Shown: piece by piece, positions 1 through 12,921 of the stretch
Layout of the letters: each line of letters starts with the position of its first letter
Position numbering within the stretch: the stretch's first letter is position 1
NCBI GenBank assembly: GCA_963969495.1
Contig: OZ018329.1
Span: 148,984,502 to 149,048,501, forward strand
Direction: 5' to 3'
Length of the DNA: 64,000 bases
From: Ceratothoa steindachneri
Lineage: Eukaryota; Arthropoda; Malacostraca; Isopoda; Cymothoidae
Notes under the pieces: model-generated
The model's database searches: none
What the model saw: only the letters and a program-made list of their open reading frames with translations
Told to the model about the DNA's origin: nothing
Position numbers and translations under genes: made by a program

Positions 1-3000
1 ACAATAAATAAAATGAGACATGGGGTACCAAACGGAGGGGGGGCGGGGAGTTACAAATGATCGACGGGTACGAGAGTCCGAGAGAGGCTGCACGGTGAAT
101 GCTTCCAGAGGAAACGGGAGAGTGCAATTATCGGGGAGACTCACATAAAGCCTAAATCCTGGAGGCTTGAATACAGCGAATAAACGGGGCGCTGTAAATT
201 TGAACTTGCAAGATTCCTTTTTTTTATCTCACTGAGAAATGAGCGAGGGAGTACTCTAGTCGTTGAACGAAGTGGAAAACCAAGTGATAAATGCCTTGTC
301 CGTGCCTATCGTCTGTCGGTGGGAACTCTGGCCATGGGTACGAGTGAGGGCGAGTAGAGAAGTGACGTATCGCGTTCGTAGCTGGAAGCCGTTGGGAGGA
401 GGAGCAGGGCGTACCAGACTGCATGTGACTACTAACCAAAAGGGGGCTGTATGGTACTGATTTATCAAAGCTTTTCTCGAAGTATTTATACTGCCTCAGC
501 GGAAGCGGGTCGCCAGGGGCCCCCCAAAAGGGAACGGGGATCTCATTAGATTTGGCGCACATGGGGGGAAGGGGGTAGTCTCAGCGGTCTCAGAGCTTTG
601 CGCAAAGGTCCTTGGCGCCGTGGGTCTGGCGTCGTTCAGAGGATGAGACGAGAAAATTAAAATAAAGAGAACCCAACCAGGGTCAACCGACCGTGCGAAG
701 TCTCGATTCTCCTTGGGGGCTGTCTGGCCGTGCAGGTTCATCTTTCACAGGCACCATGAGTAGACGTTAGGTTCTAAGGGGGTGGGGGTAACTTTCTCTC
801 TCTGACAAAAAGAATATCGAAAAATTCAACTCTGAAATGACTGGAAAAAAACCGCTTTTTCTGTCCCCTAGACGAAAGCAACAAAATTACCCACCCCTAC
901 TCTCCCAAAATAAATAATATATAATCGCCCGTCCATTCAAATCACTGAACAAAGCTTTATTTCTATTGACGGCTACGTCGGTGAGGCATATGACATTTTG
1001 GTGGTGGGGATGGGGTGAAATAAAGCTATTGTAGGAAGTGTGTTATATAATAGGTAGACTAGTAGCACCAAATTGCAGATTTCAATAGGCCCAGCAAGAA
1101 ACTAAACAAAATGGACGCGCGGTGGTCTCATTAATTCCTAACGCGCAGAAAATACAAAAGGGCGAACACGAGAAAAGGATAAAAGGTCAAGATACATAAG
1201 TCAACAAGAGGAAACGAATAACAAACAATTCACGTCTCGGGATAGAATTATCACAACACGGGAGTCTACAAAGCAGCTGGGAAAATACAAAGTTTGATCG
1301 AAGAAAATTATAACAACGAAGTGTGAAAAGCAATAGAGATAAAACTATTGGGATATGTAAGTAAATCAGACACACACAGCTGTTCTGTAGCTCCGCCTTA
1401 GAGGTGGAAATTTAAGAGCTCGATAATGGAGGCACGTCCTTCGGACGAATCTAGGCCACGCCCTATAGAAAATAAAACGGTATATATAAGCGAGTAATGA
1501 GAAGAACTGGAATTATTAAGCGTTGTTATTAGAATTATTTTAGATATTAAGATCAATTCGTTTTCATCTTAGCGTTACGGAAACACCTTTTTAATTTGCC
1601 TAAGTCTCGTCACTCCAGAATTCAATACTTCACTTTGAATAAGAAAGCCTGCTTGTAGCCAACAGGGTACTTGTTGAGTGCCGCTTGTCTCTTTAATAGT
1701 TCCTTAATAGAATATAAGTTTTTTTTTTGCTACGTCTTTTCTCAAAGTCCTTCTTTACCTCGATTACCCGTTAACCTACATATAAATTTATAATTCACCG
1801 CTATAAACTGGTTAGCTCGCTATAAATTGGTAGATATACCCCATAGTATCATAGGATCAGCGGAAGTGGGTCGTGAAGGATACTATTGTAATAAATATAT
1901 TATAGGAACGTATCACATGGTGATAAGCCACGCTAAACTTGCGTGGCGTAGTTTATTATTCCTATGTGGGCAGGTTAGGTAATACAGAAGAAAACAATCA
2001 TTAACAAAAGAAACCTAGCAATCAACGCATCTTACACCCTTATTATTGTCTACTAAACTGTATTAACCCAATTGACCTAACTAGACCTCCATCTTTAATA
2101 AAAAAATAAAATACCAGAAAGAAACTACGAAACACCTCACGACTCTTTCTCTTTAAATAAAAACAAAGAAACCAAACTACCTGGTAGGTAAAGGTAGGAG
2201 TGGTTTTTCTTAAGGTGAGAAAAGACTTGTGTGGCCTATTTTCATGTGATCCCATGGGAACGCTCATTCCAAAGACGTCACATAGCGTCTACTGTCTCCA
2301 ATCAAGGGTTAGTTTTCGTCGACAAACTTTAATAAAAAATATCAAAAGTAAAATCATGTTACAATATAACTAATGTTAATAGATTTCATAGTTAAGATTA
2401 ATCAAAATTGGTTTGTACTAAAATAACACGTTTCAAAATTTAGTCTATATTTTCTGCATTTGATTAGCATAAAATGAAACAAAATTTTCTGCCGCTAACA
2501 TTAGATTCTATAACGAAGCAAGAAATTAAACTATTATTTATTAGTTTATTATATGGACCCTATTTTTTATCTTTTACCCTTCACAATAAAACTTAACATT
2601 TTACTATTATGAAACTGGATAAAATAAGGGCAGAGCTATTATATGACTAATTAACAGAGTATTTTAAACGTAATTTTCTCCATATGTGACGATAAAACGT
2701 ATCGATAAGACTATTGGAACAAACACCGAGACAACGAATTTACAGTATAGACATTTACCAATTAACTTCTGATTTTAATTTACAATTTATTATGCATTTG
2801 TTGAAAAAACAAAACAAATTACGAATATTCGGGAATTTTACATATTGTGGTGTTATCCCAATAAATATATGCATTAAATTTAGAGAAATAAAGAGAAATG
2901 AAGCAATGACGGTAAAAGTTGTTTCTCCTAAGAAATCTTGTTCTACGAAGTGCTTGAATATTGTAATTCTTCCTTCCCTTTGATAAACTCTTTTATGCTT

Positions 3001-3090
3001 CTAAATTAAGAACCATGTAAGGGAGTTACATTGTGGGTGTCGAACCAAGTAAAACATTCGAATGAAAAATTTAAACGGTTCACACAATGA
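1..3090. other. Anonymous sequence, no gene recognised
   Basis: I see no supportable coding region. The stretch from about 300 to 720 is richer in GC than the rest, but its overlapping short open frames on both strands show no recognisable domain. A small perfect hairpin (GCCACGC, 7-base loop, GCGTGGC) lies at 1927-1947. The 16-base string CAGCGGAAG(C/T)GGGTCG occurs twice, near 496 and 1858, and may mark a dispersed repeat. Confidence 0.6.
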
Positions 3091-3094
3091 ACCT

Positions 3095-3300
3095 TATAAA
3101 TGGGAAGATAAACTTCCCGGTATGTATTATTCTCTTTCGTAAATAGGAAGATGGACTTCCTGCTTTGTATTATTCTCTTTCGTAAATGGGAAGATAGACT
3201 TCGGGGTTTGTAGTATTCTCTCTTATGTAAATGGAAAGTTAAATTCCTAAGTATGCAGTATTTTTCTCTTGTAAATAAAGGAACGAAAATCCCAGTGTAC
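3095..3300. repeat. Short tandem array, about 43-bp unit, 4-5 copies
   Basis: Units begin near 3101, 3144, 3187 and 3232, followed by a degenerate fifth. Each carries a short inverted repeat around the sequence GGAAG...CTTCC followed by TATTCTCTTTCGTAAAT-like spacer. The first unit has GGGAAG/CTTCCC arms and the second AGGAAG/CTTCCT, so both arms changed together. The third and fourth units keep only part of the stem. The overlapping minus-strand open frame (3006-3416) is just translation of the array and shows no protein domain. Confidence 0.8.
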
Positions 3301-3309
3301 TCTTTCGGT

Positions 3310-5780
3310 AAAGGAGTTTTCTGAAACCGTTGCCTCCTGTGCCGGATAATGAGGTAAAGGGCCAATGTGATGGACATTTTTGGAGCACAAATCGTGCGAG
3401 TCACAGATAGCGACATTGCTGAGTCGATGCTACTTAGAGCTTCTGTTATTCTCCTTATAAGACCTCGTAGGGAAGAGATAAGTACATCTTGGTCGCTTTT
3501 ACAAACCTTTCCTTCCTTTACCGAGAATACACATTCAGTAGCGTAGCTGGATCCGAGCGTTGATTAAGAGCTTAAATAAATGAAATGAAAGGAAAAGTGG
3601 GAGAAAAGTTTTAGATCCCTGTGCTCCTTCTCCACTTCCCGACCAGTCCCTACCGGACGAGGGAGCCGGTTCCCCCGAGTTTCCCCGCTGCCTTCCTTCT
3701 TTGAGGCCTGAAGGCACCGAAGGAAAAGAGCCCCAGAGAGGGGGAGAGAGGTAGGGGAAGAAAAAAGAGGTAAGTATAGGACAGACTGAAATAAAGCCAA
3801 AGGCTTGAAAGTTGAACAAGTTGACCTGTGGACCTGCTTAACGTGCAACCAGAACCACGGTGTTTATAGGCTTTCCTAGATTTTATTTGTTACTATTTGC
3901 TGTATGTTGTGGTATAAGGGCCGAGTTGGTGTACGTAGGTTTGTTACGTACTTCAATAACTCCGTGATTTCGTTTTCTCTAAGAGTACTCTATTACTTTA
4001 CGTTATTTAATCTTTAAGGATCTCTAGTGCCATGTACAGCGTTGCGAGGATTGAGTTAAACACTTCCAACCAAAAATATATCTTTAATTACAACATAAAA
4101 AAGCAAAATATTAAAAACAAAGTTTACCTCTATAAATAAAAGTCTACTTAAAAATTACTACTTTAAAAATGAATATTAAATAAGGGTTGACACCAAGCTC
4201 ACTTTAATAATGAGCGTTAATTGACACACACAAATATGTGAATTTCTTTAGCTTTAAAAAAATAACACAAGTGAATCAGCTGCGGGATGACCTTGCCTTT
4301 GGATCTTATGAAGACGGTGAAGTGGTTTGCGGTTCCGGACATGGGTGTGGTCGCAGACGCCCAACCGTTTGTCTGGCGGGGAGACTGACTTGGAGCCACA
4401 GGTGATTTCGGTGAGAGAGGTGCACGGCATTAGGCAGGTTATCTTAATCAGATGATTTAAGCACCGGGACTGTGAAGGTAGGCTTTTGTCAATCTTCTGG
4501 TTAATCTTGAAATGCTTCGCACTGACGAGCGACGAGCAAAAAGTGAATCCTTTTACGAGGGGGACTTCACTTTGGGAATTATTCAATGGTGAGGACTATC
4601 TTTGGTTTTTGTTGAAAACCAAGATAGGGGGTTTCTCTCACAAGAGATGTATGAGAGTGATTCTCTATACACGGGACTAATCTTCGGTGTGACCACCAGG
4701 AACTGACTCTCGATGAACTTCTTCTTAGGTTCTGTTCGATTCCCTTTGTGCCAGGCCCTGCCGTCGGACTTCGTCGTGTCGATATCTAACTTGATCTCCC
4801 ACGTTCTTCTCCAGTTATCCACATATATACTTCACCGACCCACTGGGGGGTAGGGGAAGGAGGGGGGGATGATGGCTTTTGTATTAAGTCTCTCTCCTAT
4901 AACGACGCTTCACAGAGCGTCTTTCACTTAGCCCTAAAGGCATCTTATGGCTTTTGGTCACAGCTCCTATAATTTAGTCTATTGCGCGAAACTAGATCCC
5001 AAATCTTAGGGGAAATAGTGCCTGTTTAAATATTGTTATTGTACCTGGTCTCCTTCACTTCGTATTGTTATGCTCGCAGGCACATAAATCTGTTGATTGG
5101 TACTTCTCTTGGTTGGAGGAGGCGTCTGGTGGCCAGCGGGTCGATGGGAGAGAGGGGAGTTAAAGAATACGGTTACACCGCTTCGCTTCTGGGCGTTGTT
5201 GTACGTGAATGGGGCATCTGTTCTTATGGTGGGATATCGATTTCCCTACACTGTACCTCTCCCTTGTGTTAGTGTTTGGCCCATCTTTGAAAAGCGGTAA
5301 AGGAGGAAAATGATTGAAGGGGAATGAAGTTGGAGGTTTGCAGAGAGGTGCAAGTTGCGTGGAGGTCACGCTAATATCTGTACTAAAAACTAATTTTAGA
5401 GTTAAGTTTGTTTATTTATGTGGTTGTTCTGTTATTATGTTATGTGTGTATGAGAAAGGGGCTCAAACCGTTGTTAGCGTTATTTGTTTTCATGCTATGT
5501 TAATAACTCGAGTTTCTATGATCTTTGTACCATAATTCTCGTATATGTATCTGTTCATTGGTTATTTATTTGTTTATTTTTCTCTTTTCTATTCACTTTT
5601 TTTCCTTTTTCATTCATGTTGACTTTTTTGTTATTTTTGTCATTCCTTGTGGGTATCAAGTCCAATCCGGTGAGTTTGTCATTATTCGGCATATTTTTGT
5701 CACAATCGGGTTTCCTTATTTGGTTTACACGTAAATTTCTTCTTCTTCCCTTTGATCCACTATGTTTTTAGTACTAGGAA
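3310..5780. other. Anonymous sequence; possible fossil coding patches near 4280-4820
   Basis: No gene can be named. Between about 4250 and 4820 the sequence is more GC-rich and has short open stretches on both strands that might be remains of an old coding or retroelement sequence, but I recognise no motif. The 5480-5770 open frames are low-complexity T-rich translations next to the 3' end of the adjacent minus-strand LINE and could be its 3' untranslated region. Confidence 0.5.
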
Positions 5781-5784
5781 ACAA

Positions 5785-8490
5785 GATATGTTGTATCCAT
5801 CCTGTTCCTCGTGCTATTTGATTATTTAATTCCTCTTCTATTTCTTCTTGTGTTTTTTCTATGATTTTTTTGGCTCTTTTTTCAATTATTTTGTTTAATG
5901 AGTTTATTTTCGCTTCAATGTGTAAGTTTATTTGTTTTTGCCTCTATAATCGTCGCGTGCTCGTAATTATGTATACTGCCTTATTCTTTATACGTTGCAT
6001 TCTTATTAGATTGCTTTTTGAAACCGTATACATGGTAATTGTTGAATATATCAATGTAGGCTGTATCATGGCCTGGTAGATCTTTTTCTTATTTTTCATG
6101 TTTAGATTTATTAATCTGTAGAGTAAAGTTAGCATGCCTCGTGCTTTGTTTATTCTTTCGGTCACGTGTTTCCTGTAACCATTTTTGGTAATAGTTAGGC
6201 GTAAAATCTTGCCTTCATCGTTATACCTGTATCGCTCTCCATCTACGTAAACGTCGGATAGTTTTTTGCGATACATAGGTATGATTTTGCATTTATCTTT
6301 ATCCATTTTAATTTTCCATTTGCGTTCATACTTGTTTATATTTTCTATTTCTGTTGCCGTTACTTCGGCCTGCATCTGTGGGTTCCGATAAACACAAGGA
6401 ATTAATTGAGTGAAATCATCTTCGTATTGTATGTTCAAACAGCCCTCGTTCCTGGGTGGGAGTATATCCAAGGTATACACTGAGTAGAGTGAAGGACTTA
6501 AGCACCCTTCCTGAGCGAGGCCCGCATTAACCTTCAATCTTTCACTTTGGTAATTCCCCGTGTTTATGTATGCATATTTTTCCATGACGTAGTCGCAGAA
6601 AATTCTTTCCAGATAGTTGTTCATTTCCAGATTTAGAATTTAATGTTGTATGCCTCTTTGCCAGAGTTTATCGAATGCCTTCGATACGTCCTGGCATGCT
6701 TTGTCCATACTGAATTTCTTTCCTTTCACTTTTCTAATTTTTTCTGTAATCTTGCTGAGGGCCATCTCCGTATTTCTGTTTTTTTCTGAAGCCGAATTGT
6801 TGATTGTTCTAGAGATTGTTTTATGTGAGATATTCATTTAATCTTGCGCTCAGGATTTTTCAAACACCTTCCCGATGAAATCGAGAACGGATATAGGTCT
6901 GGGGTTTTCGACCTCCGAAGGCGGTTTTCCCGGCTTCGAAATGAATATCATTTTGGCTATCTTTAAATCATCGCGGAAGTATCCCGTATTTATACAGGCG
7001 TTAAACACGTTCCTTATCCACTCGAATATATTATCCGATGCTTCTATATAATTTTTTCAGGTGAGTCCTGATTTTCCAGGCCCATTTTGTTTAAAATCGG
7101 AGATGGTGTTCTTTAATTCCTCGATTGTGATATCGGTGTTAAATCCTTCGTTCGCATACCGTTCCTCTTCTAGGTAGTGACGTGAAAAAGTCCTCTCAAT
7201 GCGTTCATTTAGTTCGTCAATTATCTGGTTTTCAAAGTCTATGTCATAGTTTTCGTTTTCCTCCTCGCCCACGTTAAACACTCCTTTCCAGTGCTCCCTG
7301 AAAAGTCTTTCAATCTCGCTTTCATCTTCGATTAATTTCCTGTTTCTGTCCTTAATCTTTATTTTCTCTTTTCCTTTAGTATTTCCCATTCTTTTTATCT
7401 TTTTTCAGAAAATTCTCGGGGCAATAGCTCGTTGTCAATATTTTGAACGGCTATATTCCAATATTCTCTTTGTTTGTCCGATATTGCGCTAAGTAGTTCC
7501 GTTCTCTTCGTTCACAGATTACGGTATTTTTCTCTTGATATTTCATTTGTTATGATGTCCTTGTGTATCGTTTTAATTTCTGCATTTTTAGTCTTCATTT
7601 TGTCTGTCCATATAAAGCATTTAATAGTTTTGTAGGTGTTTCTTGGTATAGCGATTTCCTTGGCTGGTTTTATCTGTGTCCTTATTTTTTCTAACTTATC
7701 TTCGATTTCCTCTAAAGTGGCTTCATTTAATCTATTCGGCTGGTATTCATTCAATTCTTGTCTGTATTTTCCCTAGTCAGCTCTATGATACACCTTCTAC
7801 TTTTTAGCGTGTATTTGTATTGGTTGCTGGTTTATGGTTATTAGCTTTGCTATATGTTCGCTGCCGAGAACATCAAAAGGTTCTATATGGTAGTTAAAAG
7901 GTAAATTCTAGTTTGCAAGGCAGATATCTGGAGTAGTTGCCGTTGTGTTTACGATGTATGTTGTGAAGTGTGGTCCGAGTCTTCTCAATATTCTTTTTTC
8001 TATTACGGATTGTAGGTAGGTCCTTTCCTGTTTGGTTCCTCCTTTTGTAGCCGGTAACTAAGCATCTCGCGTTTAGATCTTCCACAAACAAAGTTGGTAG
8101 TTTATTATTAAATATCGTCACAAAGTTATTTATTGAGAGACCCTGGCGTCTCGGTGGTTGGTAGCCTGTAGCAATTATTATATTAATTAGTTCCATTTTA
8201 ACCTCGATTGCGAGGTAAGATTCGGTTAGTTCTTGTTTTGTCTTGTACTCTACTCCTCTTTTTAGGGCTATTGCTGCTCCGTGGTGTGGTTCGTTTGTGT
8301 GGTTAGTGAATATTACGTCGTAGTTACATATTTTTAGTTTGTTAGTCTCAAGCTTAATCCTGTGATCTAAAATTAGAATGATGTCGGGATTTATTTATCT
8401 TAAAATATTTCCGTATGTGTTTTCTTTAACCTTCTATCCATTCATATTTATCTGTAGAATTCTTAATTTTCTATTCTATATCTTGTTTGA
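5785..8490 (-). pseudogene. LINE ORF2 (endonuclease + reverse transcriptase), copy A
   Basis: The endonuclease begins near 8480 with LRILQINMNGW and passes through PDIILILDHRIK, GYQPPRR and VEDLNAR. This is the Mg-dependent AP-endonuclease fold that nicks target DNA. After a linker (7750-7060), the reverse transcriptase fingers and palm follow; the palm has KAFDKLWQRG near 6660, GCLSPSLYSVYT near 6500, and YEDD in place of the YADD catalytic box near 6425. The C-terminal region (6240-5785) contains conserved KIYQAMIQPTLIY and KNKAVYIITSTRR stretches typical of Jockey elements. Frames change at about 7900, 7450, 7050, 6840 and 6630, with a stop near 5944. No RNase H domain is seen. Confidence 0.8.
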
Positions 8491-8621
8491 ATTTCTTAAG
8501 TGGTTATTCTTTGGGGGGAGAGTGGAGGGAGTATGTAAATTTATTTGTATCTGTTTCTGGTATTTCTACCTTTCATCTGTCCTTGCTGAGGTGTGACTCT
8601 TATCCGTTTCACATTTCGCAG

Positions 8622-9188
8622 TTAGTATTTCCGATCCTTTGTTGCATGGCGAGGTGTCCCTAGTCGATTTTCTTTTTTGTTTTTTTTGTTTTTGCGTGTG
8701 TTTCTTTCAACGTTTTTCTTATTATTCTCGTCGGTGCTGCTCTCAGATTCTGTTTCCTCGCTTTCCGTGTCCTTCTCTTGTTCAGATTCGCTCTCCTTTC
8801 TTTGTGTTTTTTCCAAGAGTTTCATTTTTGTATTTTCTGAAATATTTATGTTAAATATAGCTGATGAATCAATATTTTGCGGGAATTTTATTGGCTCCAG
8901 CCCATTTTCCTTGAGCATGGAGTTCAACGTAGTGGCATATGTTCCTAGTTGGGCAATGTTTAAGACGTGTGAGTGTAGAATGCATGTCGGTATTTTTACG
9001 TTCAGAGTTCCACCAAGTGTCACTTGAGTGGTTGTTCCATTGTTTTTCGTTGCTGCTACCGCCGCATATGAGGTGTTTCTTGTTCCTTCTTTTCTTTGTT
9101 GTGTTTCAATTTTTTTTCGCTTCGGACATGTCATTGCCATTGTTTTGTGGTTCCCTCCGCAATTAACACACTTTTTCGTGGATTTAGC
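8622..9188 (-). pseudogene. LINE ORF1 (Gag-like), C-terminal part, copy A
   Basis: The fragment starts inside a zinc-knuckle region; CVNCGGNHKTMAMTC is readable at about 9135-9180. It continues through a conserved stretch CILHSHVLNIAQLGTYATTL and the LNSMLKENGLEPIKFPQN block. Both blocks recur in the ORF1 pieces of the two other copies here (near 13100-13230 and 15900-16015), so they define the family. The tail is highly charged, with runs of Glu, Ser and Lys. ORF1 proteins bind element RNA and form ribonucleoprotein particles. The N-terminal part expected upstream is not visible. Confidence 0.75.
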
Positions 9189-9389
9189 GTTTGTATTTAT
9201 GAGGCGTTCAAACCGTTATTAGTAATTATTCTTACTAAAAACTGGTTTAGGTTTCTATCTCTCTATCTATTCTTTCGTATTCCTATCCTACTTATAATTG
9301 ACTATATACTATTCTCTGGTAATGCTTCGGTTATTTAATTACTCTTACTGGTTATCGAGTATTATTCTCTTTCTCTAGGTTTAGATTTC

Positions 9390-10790
9390 TTCTTCGTCCT
9401 CTTCTCCTCCTTCTACTATCATTCGGAAACTTGGGAATAATCTGTGTGATCTCCATCCTCTTCTTTGGGCAATTTGGTTGGTTAATTCAACTACTACTAC
9501 ATTCTGTGTCTTTTCTATGACTCTCTTTGCTCTTTTTTCAATTATTCTGTAAAGTGGCTTTATATTTGCCTCTCTGGGCAGGTCTCGTAATCTTCTTCTT
9601 TATCCTCTTCTAGTGTTTGTTATTAAGTATATGGCTTAGTTTTGGACTTTTGGGGGTCTTAATAGGTTACTTCCTGAGATCGTGTACATCGCTATGGTTG
9701 GATAAATAATCGCGGACTGTACTATGGCTTGATAAATTTTCCTCTTGTTTGTCATGCTTAGGTTAACTAACTTGTACAGTAATGCCAGGCAGCTTTTCCC
9801 TCGTTTTACCCTCTCAATTACGTGCTTTTTATAAGCTGATTTTGTAATGGTTAGTTCAAGCACCTTACATTCTTTGTCGTATCTGTAGCGCTGTCCTTCT
9901 ACATATACATCTGAGATGCTCCTCCTGTACACGAGGACAATTTTAAATTTATCCCTATTGGTTTTAATTTTATATTTTTCTTCGTATCTATTAATGCTTC
10001 TTATCTCTTCTGCAGTCATCTTAGCTTGCATTGGTCCGTTTCTGTAGGGGCAAACCATGATATGGGGGACGTCGTCGGCAAGTTGGATGTTTAAGCAGCC
10101 TTCATTTCATGGTCGTGGTATATCTGCTGTGTAGATTGAATAGAGAGACGGATTCAGACATCCGCCTTGGGGCAAACCTGCAGTGAGCTCGAATATTTCT
10201 CCCTAATGTCGTCCTATTTCCACATAAGCACGTCTCTCGATTACACAATCACATAAAATCCTTTCAATCTTGTTCATTCCTAAGCTGAGTATCTTGAGTT
10301 GCATACCCCTCTGCCATACTTTGTCGAATGCCTTTTACACGTCCCTACATACGATGTCTATGCTCATTTTTTCTCTCTTCGCTTTCGCTATCTTTTCAAG
10401 GATAACTCTAAGGGCCATTTTCGTGCTTCTGTTTTTCCTGAAGCCAAATTGGCAGATGTTTCTCCACCCATTATCATCAAGAATTTGGACAGTCTGTTAT
10501 TAATTATTTTTTCCAATACCTTACCGATGAAATCTAGTAGCAAGACGCCTCGAGGCGGTAGTTACCCACTTGATCTGGGGATTTTCCTGCCTTGGGTATT
10601 AATATCATCCTTGCCCCTATCAGTTAATCAGGAAAGTATCCCGTGTTAAAGCACGCGTTGAAAACGTTTCTCACTCCCTCCAGTAGGTTCGGGGGTGCTT
10701 CAAGTTAATTTAATCTGGTAAGTCCCGATCTGCTTGGGGCTCTCTGTTGGAAGTTCTTTATCGCTTCTTTTAATTCCTTACGTCTTAAAA
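9390..10790 (-). mobile_element. Jockey-like LINE, 5'-truncated reverse transcriptase copy B2
   Basis: The minus strand carries only reverse transcriptase and C-terminal sequence of the same family as copy A. Readable landmarks in order are AIKNFQQRAPSRSGLT (about 10755-10710), ILIPKAGKSPDQVGNYR (about 10600), a palm KAFDKVWQRGMQ equivalent (10330-10300), GLPQGGCLNPSLYSIYTADI (about 10180), QLADD catalytic box (about 10080) and the long open tail 9636-10058. Nothing of the endonuclease or ORF1 is attached, so this is either a 5'-truncated insertion or a part separated from the neighbouring copy by rearrangement. Confidence 0.8.
9636..10058 (-). pseudogene. LINE reverse transcriptase tail, copy B2
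   Basis: This is the longest open piece of copy B2, 140 residues. It starts just after the catalytic LADD box and runs through the thumb and C-terminal domain, with RYRYDKECKVLELTITKSAYKKHV and KIYQAIVQSAIIYPTIAMYT. These align by eye with the equivalent part of copy A (6240-5944), for example YRYNDEGKILRLTITKNGYR. The frame ends at 9636, short of the true C-terminus; further related sequence continues to about 9390 in another frame. Confidence 0.75.
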
Positions 10791-11046
10791 ATGTTAGAAG
10801 TTAAAAGTATATAGTTGGAGTAGAGTGGATAGTAATCATTATGGTACAGTGGTGAAATGGAATGAGTAAGAGTTAGTGCAGGTTGCTGGGTGACCAGCCA
10901 TCACTTGAGTTCTTTTCTTCAATTTATATATTCTATCATTTATTCAATTGTGTAGGGGCTCTCACGTCTATATTCTTCTTCTAAGATTATCTTTTGTTCT
11001 ATTTGAATATTTATGCTTTGTTTTTAGTTCTGTAGGGATTCCTACA

Positions 11047-12480
11047 CTATCTATATATTGGCGTTGGGTTAGCTCCATTTAACGGTTTTCCGCTCCTAAA
11101 ATTTCCTCTATTGATTGCTCTATGCTCCATTGGGATCTCCATCTTCCTTTTTTTTTCTTCGTCCAGAAGTGTTTCTAGTTTGTCCCATATTATGACCGCT
11201 CTTTTATGTAGCAATACATTTACTGGCTCTATCTCTATATTATGGTGCAGATCTACCTGCCTCTTGCGCTCTATCCTTCTAATATTTGTAATTAATAGTA
11301 CGCCGCTGTTCTGTGCTCTCTGTAATTTCACGTTGTTAGGTTTATTTAGATCGTTGAGTGGAATTGCGGGGTAAAATAATACTGATTTACACAAAAGGTT
11401 GTATATTTTGATTTTATTTTTGTATTTAGGTTTTTTAACTAGTAAAGTTTCGCAAAGTTATCTTTTACTAGTTCGGAGTCTATCCCGTCTATTATCTGGT
11501 CCTATCTTATGCCTCTCTCTGTCATAATTGTTGTGTTCATTTCCGTCCTAATGTTGAGGAGGCGTTCTCTATCACCTCTTTCTGGACCACTCGCTCTATC
11601 TTTTCTCTTAGGTTTAAATATCTATTTTCCAAATCTGCTAATTGCGGTGTATACCAATGATATGGCAATGTTCTAAACATTGCTCTAGGTACATAATTTT
11701 TGTCTGTATCTAAAAGCTGTTTCATCATGTTATTTAGTGCCCCATCTATCTCTTCCAGGGTCGCATCGTTTAGATTTTGTTGCTGATAATTTGCTAAGTC
11801 TTCGGCGTAGCTGCGCCAGTTAGCTTTTTTAACGCTTTTTCTGACTGAACATTTTATTTGTATAGGGTCTGTGGACAATATTACTACCACCATTTCGTGA
11901 TCGCTGATGGTGGGTGGGCCTCTTTCTATCAAATAGTTATATTGGAATTTTGGGGAAGCTAGCACGATATCTGGTTTAGCTGCACTTCTTACGCCTATGT
12001 AGGTAGGGAATTCCAGTCCGATCCTCTCAGCTATGCCTCTTGCTATTATCAAATCTACATTTCTTCCGCTGTTGTTAAAATGGGCTGTATACCCTGAGGC
12101 TCTTGTTCGGGCGTTCAGGTCTCCTAAGAATAATACTTGTTCATTTTGTTCAAATATTTCCATGAAGTTATGTATAGGCACAAATCCCCTCCTTGGGGGT
12201 TGGTACCCTGCCATAATTATTATATCTCCTGTTCCAGTCCCTACTTTGATGGCTAAGTGGGCCTCTTCTAATTCTTTCAATCTTGTAAATTTTATGTCAA
12301 TTCGGACGGCTATCGCTACTCCGTTGTAGTTTATATCTTCGGTTGTCTTTTAGATTGTTGTATAGTTAAAGATTTGAATGGGGTTCATTTCCGGATCGAT
12401 GTTGATTTCATTTAGTAGGATGATCTCAGGGTCAAGTTGGAAGTATGAATTACAATGCGAATGCCTTTTGGCATCCCAAC
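11047..12480 (-). pseudogene. LINE ORF2 with endonuclease but no reverse transcriptase, copy B1
   Basis: The endonuclease is unusually well kept. The long open piece (11537-12280, 247 residues) includes AGYQPPRRGFVPIHNF, LGDLNARTRASGY (the GDxNAR catalytic motif), KPDIVLASPKF and the SDH active-site triplet in TISDHEMV. The upstream part with LDPEIILLNE continues to about 12480 through a stop. After about 11540 the sequence jumps to a C-terminal segment, LQRAQNSGVLLITNIRRIER (11394-11047), which corresponds to residues far past the catalytic palm in the other copies. About 400 residues, including all reverse transcriptase motifs, are missing between these parts. Confidence 0.8.
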
Positions 12481-12921
12481 CTGACACATTGTGACTTATT
12501 ATTTAAACTTTTTTCCTTTCCATTTTGTATCTTATTGTTACAGTGAAGATCTTCTCTCAGCTTTCTTTAGCTCTCTTTCGAAGGGGGACTTTGTTCGACC
12601 GCTTCTTTTCTTTTTAAATTCTTCTTTCTTTATATTAAAGCATATCTCTTTCGTGATTATTATTCCTCCACTCAGACATTTATGGACTTCGTTATCTGAA
12701 TACGGGCCTTCGAATTCTTACTTAAAGTGCCCCCTTTTTAATTCCTATGATGATTTCCTTATTGTTTCCTATGGCGATAGATCTATCTTCAGGGGCGTAT
12801 ACTCTCAGATTAATGCGCTTTTCCCCCTTATTTTCGTTCTGGATTTGGTGGTGGAATTCCTCGTTATCTGTTTCCTCTATTGCTTTGCTTTCCTGTTGAG
12901 TTTCGGAGCAGCCTGCCTTGG

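Larger units (their letters stand above)
5785..9200 (-). mobile_element. Jockey-like non-LTR retrotransposon (LINE), decayed copy A
   Basis: Reading the minus strand from 9200 down to 5785 gives the order expected for a Jockey-superfamily LINE: the C-terminal half of a zinc-knuckle Gag (ORF1), an AP-type endonuclease, a linker, a reverse transcriptase and a C-terminal tail. Each part is recognisable, but the copy is split into at least six open pieces by stops and frameshifts, so it cannot encode active protein. The 5' part of ORF1 is missing. The copy is directly followed on its 5' side by a second related element. The plus-strand open frames over the same bases are shadows. Confidence 0.85.

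Noticed and set aside
9028..9338. Plus-strand open frames rich in Phe, Leu and Cys resembling membrane segments
   Set aside because: They are the complement of A-rich LINE ORF1 sequence on the minus strand and only look hydrophobic for that reason.
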